A DNA stretch of 20,432 nt from a virus, in IMG/VR virus record IMGVR_UViG_3300030329_003434, positions 1 through 20,432 of that record. The stretch is one strand, 5' to 3'. Shown here one piece after another: positions 12,957 through 20,432 of this stretch. Made by a program: the position numbers and the translations under genes. The notes under the pieces were generated by a model, which ran no database searches, was not told where the DNA came from, and saw only the letters and a list, made by a program, of their open reading frames with translations. The stretch's first letter is position 1, and each line of letters opens with the position of its first letter.

Positions 12957-15869
12957 CTATAATTCACCTGTACCACTAAAGTATTTGTCTAATCCTCCTC
13001 TACCTGTTGGAGTTCCAAATGGTGTTACTGCTTCCATTTCTCTTTCTAGTTCCTGTCTACTTTTACCTTTTTGTCGTGCTTGGGAAGTCAAATATTGACC
13101 TTGTGCATATGGTGACATTTCTTGGAATTGACCTGTTGTAAGACTCGAACCAAAAGGTGTAGACACATTTGTAGCTGGTGTAAAAGACGGTTGCTGTTGG
13201 TTTTGTACTGGTAACGGTTGAACTGCACCTGTTTGTCCTGCAAACGGACTTCCAAATACTTGCTCTTGTTCAAAGAACTGTGGACCATATATTGCACTTA
13301 GCGAACCTACAGCAGTAGGGTCTGAAAATAATCTTGCTAATTCTAACTGTCTTTGTTGCTGTAACTGACCAGCCTGTAACCCTAATCTACGTTGGGATTC
13401 TAATTCTGCAAGTTGCTGCGCTCTTTGATTTATTGCAAGTTGTTCATTAAATTGTCTTTGTTCTTCCGCTCTACGTGCTTCTTCTTGTGCTTGCTGCATA
13501 CGTAATGGCTGCAATTGAAGTTGTGCCATTTCAAATGGGGTAAGACTTCTTGCTGTAGATATAGCCCGTGCCGGGTCTGCTCCAAATAACTGTTGCTGTA
13601 TTCTAGCGGCTTCTGATGCAGAAGGTGCGCCTGAGAATGGAGTAAGTCCTGATAATCCACCGGTTGCTGATATTTGTTGTCTTTGTAATTCTTGTTGAGC
13701 AAGTGCCTCTGGTGTCAACCCACCTTCCGTTCCACTTAATCCACCGGTAGCACCAATTAATGCCTGTTGCTGCTGAAAATCTTGTAGTTGCTGCGGTGTT
13801 AAAGTTTCTAGTCCTCCTGTAGCCGCTATCCGTGCCATTCTTCGTTCTTGTTCTGCTAACGCAGTAGGACCAAAGTCTTGTCCTGTACCTGTACCGGCAA
13901 GACCACCTGTTGCAGATACCAACGCTTGATTAAATCTTGAATCCCTATCTTCAGCAGATATGTCTTTTTGTTGTGCTAACCTAAAGGCTTCTACCTGTGT
14001 ATCTAACTGTGTTCTATAAATATTAAATAACGGTTCTATATTAGGATTAGGTATATCGACACCTATTGTAATTGGGTTACCAAAAGCATCTTCTCCTGCC
14101 TGTTGTATCCTAATTAGTGGTCGTTTGAGTTCTTCTAATAAAGCTGGTGGTATTGAAGGTAATGTACCATCAACACTCATTTTTATAATGGATGGTAATG
14201 ATTGACCTGAATAATCAGCTAATGTCTTATACGCATTAATTTTTGCTGCGGAATCACTTAGTATCTTTTGTTCACCTGTACCTTCGGTTGTTACTTCTGG
14301 TGATGGTGCTTCTACTCCATATATACTTTTTTCGTCAGCAGATAATTGATTATCCCATATTCCTTCTGCCATTTCTCTTATAGCATCTACTGACATTTCG
14401 GATGGGTCTAAATCGGCTATCCATTCATAACCTGGAACTTGACCCGTCAAGAAATCTCTTATGTAATTTTCTTTAGCGTCACCTGGCCTTATAACTTCAC
14501 CTACATCTTCACCTACCACTTCACCTACATCTTCACCTACCACTTCACCTACATCTTCGCCTACTTTAGTAGATTTATCAATTTTTACAGGAGGTGGTAC
14601 TTCTCCAGTTTCATAAAATTTTTGTCTATTATTAATTGAATTTTGCTGCCACTGTTCAAATGCTTCTTTTTGCATTTTAGCCATCTGACTATATGGAGCA
14701 ATTTCTCTACCTTCAGGGTTATTTTCTTGTTGCCATTGTTTAAAATCATCTGAATTTTTCCAGTCATCTTCACTATATTCATACTTCTCGTTTATTAATT
14801 TTCCAACAGGTAATCCTGCTTTTTCCCATTCTTCTTCAGTTGCTATTCTTTGGTTTTTTGAGCGGTCATTATACCACTCTCTTAGTTTCAATAAAGCATT
14901 ACGTTTTGCATTTGTTCCAGGAAAACCTGCTTCTGGTATTTCTTCTCCTAATTCGTCACGTAAAATATCTTCAAATGGCCTCCAACTTCCTTCGTATGTT
15001 GAATTAACAGGGAAGATTTTATCATATCTATTTATAAATCCAAAAAAATTTGGGTCGTATTCCCTTAAGGCTTTTGTATCAGGATATGTTCCTGTTTTTA
15101 TATCACGATTTACTCCTTCTCTCTCGATTCTAGGAGGTGGTGTATATTCTTCACCATATTGGTAAAAATCTGGTTCTGATACATAACTTGGGTATTCTCT
15201 AGGTGGTGGAACATAAGATTCTTCCATACTTCTACCTGCTTCACTTCCAGTACCAGTAAAATCTTCAAACTGTTCTCCATAAAAGTCTGGAGTTTGTCTA
15301 GGTGCTTGGTATTGATTTTCCCCCGTCATATAAGCAATTTCTGAAGGAATTGAACCCATTCCTGTTTCTGGTGCAAGTGATTGAAATTGTGCTACTCTAG
15401 TTATTTCATCAGGGTCTATCTCTATGTTACTTGCAGACCTTTGAGCTAGTTCAAATAATGTACTATTAGGAGACAATTTTTGATAATTTGCACTTCTTGG
15501 GTTATTGTCTAAATATTCCCATAAATCATAAGTTTGTACTAAATCTTGTACCCTATCTACAAATTCTTGGCTATCAGGAGCTATATTTTCTCTTTGTAAT
15601 TCTCCACTGATATGACGTAAAAATGATTGTATTCTTTCTGTCTTGTTATTTAAAAGTCTTTGTTCATTTCTTTGTGCGTTCCGTATTGACGATGGCATTG
15701 CTGCCGCACCTGTAAATTCGTCAAATTCACCATACCCAAATGGTCCTGTTCCTTGCATTTGTGAAACATACGAAGGTACTGATGACATCCCTGTTTGTGG
15801 TGGAGGAGGAGGTACGTACACCATTTCTTCTTGATAAGTTTGTGGATTAAATCTCATTTCATAAGGCAT
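12957..15869 (-). CDS. 970-aa Gln/Pro-rich repeat protein, probably virion-internal or ejection-associated
   Basis: 970 aa, N-terminus MPYEMRFNPQTYQEEMVYVP. Residues 1-260 carry duplicated short motifs (TGMSSVPSYVS/TGMGSIPSEIA, FDEFTG/FEDFTG, YVPPP). Residues about 435-459 are a three-unit VGEDVGEV tandem repeat. ATGGL occurs at 653, 683, 707 and 735, with Q-rich helices between. Residues about 777-848 are a Gln/Arg/Glu coiled-coil-like helix (QAQEEARRAEEQRQFNEQLA). The C-terminus is Pro/Gln-rich and ends KYFSGTGEL. No enzyme motif or signal peptide is visible. It is joined to the 57-aa gene by a TAATG overlap and abuts the giant 1559-aa gene, so the three probably form one unit. Low-complexity, repetitive and disordered content suits a packaged or scaffolded internal protein; a specific function is not recognisable. 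Confidence 0.8.
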   Translation of the reverse strand: MPYEMRFNPQTYQEEMVYVPPPPPQTGMSSVPSYVSQMQGTGPFGYGEFDEFTGAAAMPSSIRNAQRNEQRLLNNKTERIQSFLRHISGELQRENIAPDSQEFVDRVQDLVQTYDLWEYLDNNPRSANYQKLSPNSTLFELAQRSASNIEIDPDEITRVAQFQSLAPETGMGSIPSEIAYMTGENQYQAPRQTPDFYGEQFEDFTGTGSEAGRSMEESYVPPPREYPSYVSEPDFYQYGEEYTPPPRIEREGVNRDIKTGTYPDTKALREYDPNFFGFINRYDKIFPVNSTYEGSWRPFEDILRDELGEEIPEAGFPGTNAKRNALLKLREWYNDRSKNQRIATEEEWEKAGLPVGKLINEKYEYSEDDWKNSDDFKQWQQENNPEGREIAPYSQMAKMQKEAFEQWQQNSINNRQKFYETGEVPPPVKIDKSTKVGEDVGEVVGEDVGEVVGEDVGEVIRPGDAKENYIRDFLTGQVPGYEWIADLDPSEMSVDAIREMAEGIWDNQLSADEKSIYGVEAPSPEVTTEGTGEQKILSDSAAKINAYKTLADYSGQSLPSIIKMSVDGTLPSIPPALLEELKRPLIRIQQAGEDAFGNPITIGVDIPNPNIEPLFNIYRTQLDTQVEAFRLAQQKDISAEDRDSRFNQALVSATGGLAGTGTGQDFGPTALAEQERRMARIAATGGLETLTPQQLQDFQQQQALIGATGGLSGTEGGLTPEALAQQELQRQQISATGGLSGLTPFSGAPSASEAARIQQQLFGADPARAISTARSLTPFEMAQLQLQPLRMQQAQEEARRAEEQRQFNEQLAINQRAQQLAELESQRRLGLQAGQLQQQRQLELARLFSDPTAVGSLSAIYGPQFFEQEQVFGSPFAGQTGAVQPLPVQNQQQPSFTPATNVSTPFGSSLTTGQFQEMSPYAQGQYLTSQARQKGKSRQELEREMEAVTPFGTPTGRGGLDKYFSGTGEL
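13653..13913 (-). repeat. Four-copy ATGGL protein repeat inside the 970-aa gene
   Basis: ATGGL is encoded at 13913-13899, 13823-13809, 13751-13737 and 13667-13653 (residues 653, 683, 707 and 735). Spacing is 30, 24 and 28 residues. Between copies are Gln/Glu/Arg helices such as TALAEQERRMARI, LTPQQLQDFQQQQALI and LTPEALAQQELQRQQI, so the consensus is roughly 'L-T-P-x2-L-x-Q-Q-E-x2-R-Q-x-I-S-A-T-G-G-L-S-G'. Codons differ between copies (for example GCA ACA GGT GGT CTT against GCT ACA GGA GGA CTA), so the duplication is old rather than recent. Confidence 0.75.
14494..14565 (-). repeat. 24-bp tandem repeat, three units, inside the 970-aa gene
   Basis: Three contiguous 24-bp units cover 14494-14517, 14518-14541 and 14542-14565. 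The first two (plus-strand order) are identical and the third differs at two positions. Each unit is itself two related 12-bp halves containing cttcacctac. On the minus strand the array encodes VGEDVGEV three times (residues about 435-459), an acidic Gly/Val linker. Near identity and exact in-frame period point to recent slippage or unequal recombination, so the copy number may vary between relatives. Confidence 0.85.
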
Positions 15870-16042
15870 TAGATTCGACCTCCAAAGGGAGTTTCAAAGA
15901 CTCCTCTTTTTTTACGTGGTGTTTTTACTTCAGGTATATTTTTTACGTTTTTAAAATTCTTTTCTACTTGCGATAAATGTCTTTTTACCGTTTCGTCAAA
16001 GTTACTATATGCTATTTCTAGCGGATGTTTTGGTTTTGCCAT
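15869..16042 (-). CDS. 57-aa basic protein between portal and the 970-aa gene
   Basis: Short gene: ATG at 16042-16040 overlaps the portal stop (TAATG), and its own TAA at 15871-15869 overlaps the next ATG in the same way. The 57-aa product starts MAKPKHPLEIAYSNFDETVK and ends TPRKKRGVFETPFGGRI. It is basic and probably helical in the middle (KRHLSQVEKNFKNVKNI), with a flexible end. Seamless coupling on both sides and a ribosome binding site for the following gene (TTTGGAGG) inside its last codons show it is genuine despite its size. Its TPFG motif recurs in the neighbouring 970-aa protein. Function is unknown; a portal- or core-associated minor protein is possible. Confidence 0.82.
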   Translation of the reverse strand: MAKPKHPLEIAYSNFDETVKRHLSQVEKNFKNVKNIPEVKTPRKKRGVFETPFGGRI

Positions 16043-17952
16043 TATCCTCTTGCTCCTGGAGATATATCTGCTGCTGGTACTCGAACATTTCCAGTTCTCG
16101 GTCCGGCTATTGCAGCACCTGTCTGATTCATTTCCTGTATAGAACCCGGCATTACCGGTCTAGTAGTTGGTGCGACCCTTGCCGCTTCGTTAGTTCTTGG
16201 TGGTTGATTTACACTAGAGAAATTACCGGGATTCGGTAATTGTTGCGCTCCTTGTGTATTGAGTATATTTTGTGCAGTTTGTTCTATTTCTGCATCAGAT
16301 GTACCACCTGCTATTTCTAATAAATTCTGAATTGTAGGTATACGTTGTGCTGCTGCTAATTGCAACTGCTGTTGTATTTCAGGTGATGATAAGAATTTTT
16401 CTTCCAATATTTTTGCTCTTACTTCCAACGGATTGGCTACTCCACCTTTTCTAAGTGCTGTATCCAAATCGACATATCCTGCTCTCCAAAGGTTCGACCA
16501 GAGATTCAACCTACGTTCTTGTTCTTCTGGAGAGACTGAATTAATTCTAACAATATTTACATAATGTCCGTTTATATCAGATGGTTTAATTGTTGCGTCT
16601 AATGTACCTGCTTCGGTCTTTCCAAATACAGTTACTCTGTCTTGTATAACATTTTCTACTATTTGTAATATAACTTCACCTTTATCCTGCAATCCACGTT
16701 CCATAGCTTCTTTTACTGCACCGAAGTTTAGTGACGCAATTCCTGCGAGAACAGCAGTATGATATCCTGATGCTGCTCCACTTGGTCTTTGTCCTCTTGC
16801 AACTGCCGGTACTGTATTAGCTTCTATTGCTTCATCTAAAAATTCTTTAGCTACCCCAATCTCACTCGGTGGTCTTGGAGTATCAGAAACATTTACATTG
16901 ACCTGAGGTGGTTTTATATTTTTTGCACCTGGTGTATCATCCCATCTTGATTGAACTTCTTCGGTTATTCCGATAGGACCTGTAAATTCAAGGGTAGGCC
17001 ATGCAGATTTTGCTACGATATCAATATAATGAGATGCTAATTGGCTTTGTGCTTTTAACATATCAAATGACCCGTTTAGTATCCCTTTGTACAAATCTTC
17101 TGGTGCAAGTTCGGTAGTTTGTAATCCCATTTGAGGCCAATACATAACCCATGGCAATCTTTTATAACCATGTTTTCTTGGCATCATGCACCATTTATCA
17201 TCTGCCATATAAGCTACCTGTGAATGAGTCCAAATTTCACAGAACTGAACATAACCTCGTTTGTGATTATTCCAATCAGGAAAATGTGCCTGTACCCATT
17301 GAGCGTCTACTTCGGATTCATTTATTACCCATCTAGGAGCAGTTCCGTTATTTATATCCCATATAAGACTTTGTGGATTTACTGCAACTGTTTTTATCGG
17401 CCACGATACTGACCTTTTTTCTAATACTTCTTTTACGAGTTCTCTGTATTCAGGTCCTCCGTCTTCTGGTGGAACTTCGGGAAAGTCAGACCATTCATTT
17501 GCAATAAACTCTACTTTTTCCCATGCAATTCCGTATAGACCTGCGTGTTTTGTCAGTTCTCTATGAACAGGACTTTTTTGTTCTATCATATGATGCGCAC
17601 CAGTCAGGAATTTTTCCATCATTTCGGCTCTTGCCTGACCTCTTGGTCCGGGAGGCGGTACTGATATATCTAAGAATTGTGGTTTTACGTGAGACACTAG
17701 AGTATTTATCACAGATTGGGCTGTACCCAGACGTATCATAGTACCACCATCCGGTGCGGAAAATTCAAAATTGTTTAGAAAGAATTCATCGGCATTTTCA
17801 CATTGATTTCTAAAGGCTCTAAATTCGTGTCCGCCTTTTTCTTTCATCTCTCTTACCCATTGCATAGATATTTCGGGTTCGTCAATAGGATTAGATGATT
17901 CTAAATTTATTGCTTCGTCTACTGCGTTGGGATTTCCTTGTGTTGTAACCAT
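16042..17952 (-). CDS. Portal protein
   Basis: 636 aa. It forms the dodecameric vertex through which DNA enters and leaves the head. Recognisable features are the order after the large terminase, the N-terminal MIRLGTAQSVINTLVSHVKP, the wing-like core with GLYGIAWEKVEFIANEW and IKTVAVNPQSLIWDINNG, WVMYWPQMGLQTTELAPEDL, and the helix-rich crown with LNGSFDMLKAQSQLASHYI and QRPSGAASGYHTAVLAGIAS. The C-terminus (about 540-636) is Gln/Pro/Gly-rich and likely flexible. Length lies between T7-type (about 536) and P22-type (about 725) portals. It starts 5 bp after the terminase stop behind ACAGGAT, and its stop overlaps the 57-aa gene. Assignment rests on position plus this sequence style. Confidence 0.87.
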   Translation of the reverse strand: MVTTQGNPNAVDEAINLESSNPIDEPEISMQWVREMKEKGGHEFRAFRNQCENADEFFLNNFEFSAPDGGTMIRLGTAQSVINTLVSHVKPQFLDISVPPPGPRGQARAEMMEKFLTGAHHMIEQKSPVHRELTKHAGLYGIAWEKVEFIANEWSDFPEVPPEDGGPEYRELVKEVLEKRSVSWPIKTVAVNPQSLIWDINNGTAPRWVINESEVDAQWVQAHFPDWNNHKRGYVQFCEIWTHSQVAYMADDKWCMMPRKHGYKRLPWVMYWPQMGLQTTELAPEDLYKGILNGSFDMLKAQSQLASHYIDIVAKSAWPTLEFTGPIGITEEVQSRWDDTPGAKNIKPPQVNVNVSDTPRPPSEIGVAKEFLDEAIEANTVPAVARGQRPSGAASGYHTAVLAGIASLNFGAVKEAMERGLQDKGEVILQIVENVIQDRVTVFGKTEAGTLDATIKPSDINGHYVNIVRINSVSPEEQERRLNLWSNLWRAGYVDLDTALRKGGVANPLEVRAKILEEKFLSSPEIQQQLQLAAAQRIPTIQNLLEIAGGTSDAEIEQTAQNILNTQGAQQLPNPGNFSSVNQPPRTNEAARVAPTTRPVMPGSIQEMNQTGAAIAGPRTGNVRVPAADISPGARG

Positions 17953-17957
17953 TAAAT

Positions 17958-19475
17958 TTATCCTGTTAGAATTTCTTCTCTGACTTCATCAGGAAGGTTG
18001 TCTAAAAATTTCTTACGTTTTCGTTCTCGAACCTTTTGAATAAAGTTCGATGGTCTTTTTACTGGTATCGGTCTTATCGGTGTCATGCCTCTTATTGGTC
18101 TGCCAAATCCATAATCACCGCTTTCTGAACCAGGAGGGTCGCAAGCCATTAATGCTAACAGTTCCGAATCTACCCAGTCATCATGTTGCTGTGATTCTGT
18201 ATAAAATGTATAACCACCGTTGCCCGTAGGGCGGATAGATATATCTTCTAATTGTTTTTTCAGTGTTATCCATTCACTTGGAAAAGAGACATCTCCGTTC
18301 TCTAAAGCAATGTAATAATTCTGAAATAACTGATATTTACTTTGCATACTGAACTTGAAAGGTGTCACAGGTAACCCTGCTGACATAAGATGGTCAAAGA
18401 CCACATCTCCAAGTCCTGTACTATCTATTCGTACATCATCAACTCCCCATCTGTCAATCTCTGCCGCTATACTTTCTAACTGATTTACCCAATCTGTACC
18501 CGACATTTCCAAAGAATAAACACTTTCTCTTGTTCGTGAATCTTTTACGATAAATACTGTATAGTCTTGGCTTTTACCCAAGTCCAGTCCGGCTACATAT
18601 CTTCTGTTTTTTTCCGGACTCCATATTTCTTTTCCTGTTGCAGCTTCGTCAATTTTAATACCACGAAAGAATCCTGAACCACCGTCTGGTTGTTTTGCCA
18701 GATACATACGTTCCCATACTTGGTCTGGCATGGTATTTTTTTCTTCATCAATAGATTTTTTCTGTCTCTCTGTTAGAAACACATTTTCAAAACTTGTTGC
18801 ATGGAAACCTTGATATTCGTCTGTAGGATTTTCTGAAGCGTATCTATATAATCTTGCAAACCAGTGTGACCTGGAGAAAGGTGGTATCCCTTCCACACAG
18901 GCTTTTCCTAGTCTACCTGCTGAGTTCAGCATTGGTCGTAACTTATTCCATGCAGCTTCTTTTATATCCTGAGACTCGGTAATCCATATAAAATCAGGAC
19001 CTGCTGTCTGTAAGGATTCAGGGTCGTCAGCGGATTTTATTTCCAGATATACTTCTCGTCTGGCCAGGTTAGGTTTTTGTAAATTGAGCCATACGGTTTT
19101 TTCATCTTCGTTCCATCCAGAACCTCTACCACCACCTTGTCCGGGTTTTCGTCTTACGACAAGGTTACTCGGCATGAATTGTTTTAGTTCGTTCCATGCC
19201 TGTCTTGACTGAGCGTATGAAGGAGCGACTATCCATATATGAATTTGAGGCTCAAGGGTAGGGGTTAAGTTATGTCCGATTCTTACACCGGTAGCTTCGG
19301 CAACTTCTTTTGATGCTAGGAACGGAGAGTTTGATGCTTGGGTAATGGCTCTCATCAGTTCGGTTAAAACTGCTCTACCTTTACCTGCTCTACGACCAGC
19401 CCATATGACTTTTATACGTGCATCAGATTCATGGAGTTTTTTCTGCCATGGACTCGCAGTATATTGAAAAGCCAT
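17958..19475 (-). CDS. terL: Terminase large subunit (ATPase and nuclease)
   Basis: 505 aa, normal for the family. It powers DNA packaging at the portal and cuts the concatemer. The N-terminal ATPase has Walker A GRRAGKGR at 27-34. A Walker-B-like DFIWITE at 161-167 has Glu167 as catalytic acid, although the usual preceding Asp is Thr166. A coupling-type motif is VEGIPPFSRSHWF at about 194-206. The C-terminal RNase-H-like nuclease shows the expected acidic residues: D298 (GLDLGKSQDYT, with D304), D351 (RIDSTGLGD) and D432/D433/D436 (HDDWVDSELLALMA). The ATG abuts the preceding stop and a strong GGAGGAG ribosome binding site lies just upstream. It leads directly to the portal gene. Confidence 0.95.
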   Translation of the reverse strand: MAFQYTASPWQKKLHESDARIKVIWAGRRAGKGRAVLTELMRAITQASNSPFLASKEVAEATGVRIGHNLTPTLEPQIHIWIVAPSYAQSRQAWNELKQFMPSNLVVRRKPGQGGGRGSGWNEDEKTVWLNLQKPNLARREVYLEIKSADDPESLQTAGPDFIWITESQDIKEAAWNKLRPMLNSAGRLGKACVEGIPPFSRSHWFARLYRYASENPTDEYQGFHATSFENVFLTERQKKSIDEEKNTMPDQVWERMYLAKQPDGGSGFFRGIKIDEAATGKEIWSPEKNRRYVAGLDLGKSQDYTVFIVKDSRTRESVYSLEMSGTDWVNQLESIAAEIDRWGVDDVRIDSTGLGDVVFDHLMSAGLPVTPFKFSMQSKYQLFQNYYIALENGDVSFPSEWITLKKQLEDISIRPTGNGGYTFYTESQQHDDWVDSELLALMACDPPGSESGDYGFGRPIRGMTPIRPIPVKRPSNFIQKVRERKRKKFLDNLPDEVREEILTG

Positions 19476-20051
19476 TTACTCCTCCTTGGAGAATGTTTTA
19501 TCTAGTTCGTATAACGATTCTTCGCTGTCGCTATATGTAACAGCACCATTTTCTTCAGTTTTTGGTTCTTTTTGCTGATGTACTATGGATTCTATACCAA
19601 GAAGTCCTGCTTTTTCTATAAGTTTTGTTTCAGGAGCAGATACCTTTCCGGTTTCTGCCTTTATAAACGCTGGCATTGCGGATTCCATCATATACACATG
19701 TTGTAGATGAGACCATTTTACTGCAAAGGTTATAAGTCTTGGGTTACTTTTTATAAGTCCTACAGCAACTTTACCGGTTCGGTATTCATAATCGTTATCG
19801 ACATATTCCTGCATAGCTTTTCGGAAACTCTCTGATTTATTTACGGCATCCATCGTCTTATCAATTTTCAATTCAAAATCGTCACAGATATTTTCTATGG
19901 CATCTTCACCAGCTCCGTAACTAGGAAGCAATATAAATATCCTCCTCAACAACTTATTCCAACTTCTCCACTCAGGATACAAGTAAAGTACCTTGTCTCT
20001 CAATACTTCTCCTGCTGTCCTAGCAGAATAGTTCCTTGATTTACCAGCCAT
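19476..20051 (-). CDS. Candidate terminase small subunit (191 aa)
   Basis: 191 aa, helix-rich. The N-terminus is basic (MAGKSRNYSARTAGEVLRDK). Residues about 30-160 are helical with LLRRIFILLPSYGAGEDAIE, SESFRKAMQEYVDNDYEYRT and SHLQHVYMMESAMPAFIKAE. The C-terminus is acidic (YSDSEESLYELDKTFSKEE). Small terminase subunits recognise the packaging site, are usually helical with an N-terminal DNA-binding part, and are encoded just before the large subunit, as here. The sequence itself shows no clear helix-turn-helix that I can assign, so the call relies mainly on position. Its start overlaps the end of the 91-aa gene by 11 bp and its stop abuts the large-subunit ATG. Confidence 0.82.
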   Translation of the reverse strand: MAGKSRNYSARTAGEVLRDKVLYLYPEWRSWNKLLRRIFILLPSYGAGEDAIENICDDFELKIDKTMDAVNKSESFRKAMQEYVDNDYEYRTGKVAVGLIKSNPRLITFAVKWSHLQHVYMMESAMPAFIKAETGKVSAPETKLIEKAGLLGIESIVHQQKEPKTEENGAVTYSDSEESLYELDKTFSKEE

Positions 20052-20316
20052 TATGTTCTTTCTCTGTTTCTTCTAATTTTTTGATACTGCCGTAAACATC
20101 AAAACAAATACTTTCTATTCTTCCTGCCAACTTACGCCTTTCTGAATTTCCCCGTGATGAACCCGGCTCTATAGAATCCCGTATTTGTCTTGCCGCTACA
20201 CGCATGGTATCTATTTTTTCACTTATTGTTTCTTGTTTTTTCTTCACAATGTCACTAGCCCTATAGATATTCCATTCTTCCACTTCAGACATTTTATGAA
20301 TTGGTAACTTATCCAT
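20041..20316 (-). CDS. Unrecognised 91-aa helical protein before the terminase genes
   Basis: 91 aa, starting MDKLPIHKMSEVEEWNIYRA. Most of the chain is predicted helical and highly charged (SDIVKKKQETISEKIDTMRV, SERRKLAGRIESICFDVYGS, KKLEETEKEHNGW). There is no membrane segment, signal peptide or metal motif. Its ATG overlaps the preceding stop by one base (TAATG at 20318-20314) and its end overlaps the next gene by 11 bp, so it is co-expressed with the terminase genes. It could be an accessory packaging protein, or the true small terminase subunit if the 191-aa neighbour is not. I do not recognise its family. Confidence 0.85.
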   Translation of the reverse strand: MDKLPIHKMSEVEEWNIYRASDIVKKKQETISEKIDTMRVAARQIRDSIEPGSSRGNSERRKLAGRIESICFDVYGSIKKLEETEKEHNGW

Positions 20317-20432
20317 TATGCTTTTCCTCTATTTCTTGCTCGATTCTTACTCACCGACTCCATACGGAAACCACCAGACTTGGTATGAGATACATCCTTA
20401 CCACCTTTACCCATAACACCTTTAGCACGTCT
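20316..20432 (-). CDS. C-terminal end of a small basic protein (truncated by window edge)
   Basis: An open frame enters from the window edge and ends in TAA at 20318-20316, giving 38 residues that start RRAKGVMGKGGKDVSHTKSG and end ESVSKNRARNRGKA. The stop overlaps the next ATG as TAATG. The tail is rich in Arg, Lys, Gly and Ser. I recall similar 'GKDVSH...SVSKNRARNRG' ends in small proteins near the terminase genes of marine phages, but did not verify it; function unknown. Its start and the rest of the gene lie outside the window. Confidence 0.72.
   Translation of the reverse strand, partial: RRAKGVMGKGGKDVSHTKSGGFRMESVSKNRARNRGKA

Noticed and set aside
14494-14565. Possible CRISPR-like array
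   Set aside because: Units are contiguous with no unique spacers and code for protein in frame, so it is a coding tandem repeat.
14439-14639. Plus-strand ORF with YIFTYHFTYIFTYHFTY-like repeats
   Set aside because: It is the antisense shadow of the 24-bp tandem repeat in the minus-strand 970-aa gene. It has no ribosome binding site or neighbours on its strand, and the minus frame continues for thousands of bases.
1-20432. tRNA, rRNA, integrase, attachment site, restriction or anti-defence gene
   Set aside because: No stretch outside the structural genes is long enough and none of the proteins shows corresponding motifs. Every spacer is 81 bp or shorter.

Overview
The window is the packaging, head and tail module of a tailed double-stranded DNA phage (Caudoviricetes). 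Every credible gene lies on the minus strand, so the biological order runs from base 20432 down to base 1. The recognisable core proteins are a terminase large subunit, a portal, a scaffold-like protein, an HK97-fold major capsid protein and tail proteins. The DNA is AT-rich, genes are packed almost without spacers, and the small beta-rich virion proteins look like those of uncultured marine phages, for example phages of SAR11/SAR116-type alphaproteobacteria. That host guess is inference from protein style only. No integrase, repressor, lysis, replication, tRNA, CRISPR or transposon feature is visible.

Layout in transcription order. Packaging: end of a small basic protein (20432-20316), a 91-aa helical protein, a 191-aa candidate small terminase subunit, then the large terminase. 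Portal and ejection block: portal (17952-16042), a 57-aa basic protein (16042-15869), a 970-aa Gln/Pro-rich repeat protein and a 1559-aa giant protein. The two large proteins occupy about 7.6 kb between portal and scaffold and are candidates for virion-internal proteins injected with the DNA. Capsid block: scaffold-like protein, major capsid protein, a 122-aa protein with a very basic tail, a 155-aa protein ending in a classical C2H2 zinc finger, and a 113-aa beta-rich protein. Head/tail block: small proteins of 102, 142 and 98 aa, a 440-aa candidate head-tail adaptor, an 842-aa candidate beta-propeller tail nozzle, and the start of a tail fibre that runs off the window at base 1.

Almost all junctions are 1-bp TAATG overlaps, 4- or 11-bp overlaps, direct abutments or gaps of 24 bp or less, which points to polycistronic, translationally coupled expression. 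Only two larger spacers exist and they bracket the capsid block. The 81-bp spacer upstream of the scaffold holds a strong sigma70-type promoter with a stem-loop at the predicted mRNA 5' end. The 57-bp spacer downstream of the 113-aa gene holds a GC-rich hairpin. I infer that scaffold and capsid genes are expressed as a separately tuned unit.

The most noteworthy observations are: a C2H2 zinc finger matching the eukaryotic-type pattern exactly in a phage structural operon; the same beta-sandwich (carbohydrate-binding-module-like) domain inserted in two adjacent tail genes; the two very large, probably ejected proteins placed between portal and scaffold; and repeat architecture in the 970-aa protein. 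I saw no defence or other non-structural system.
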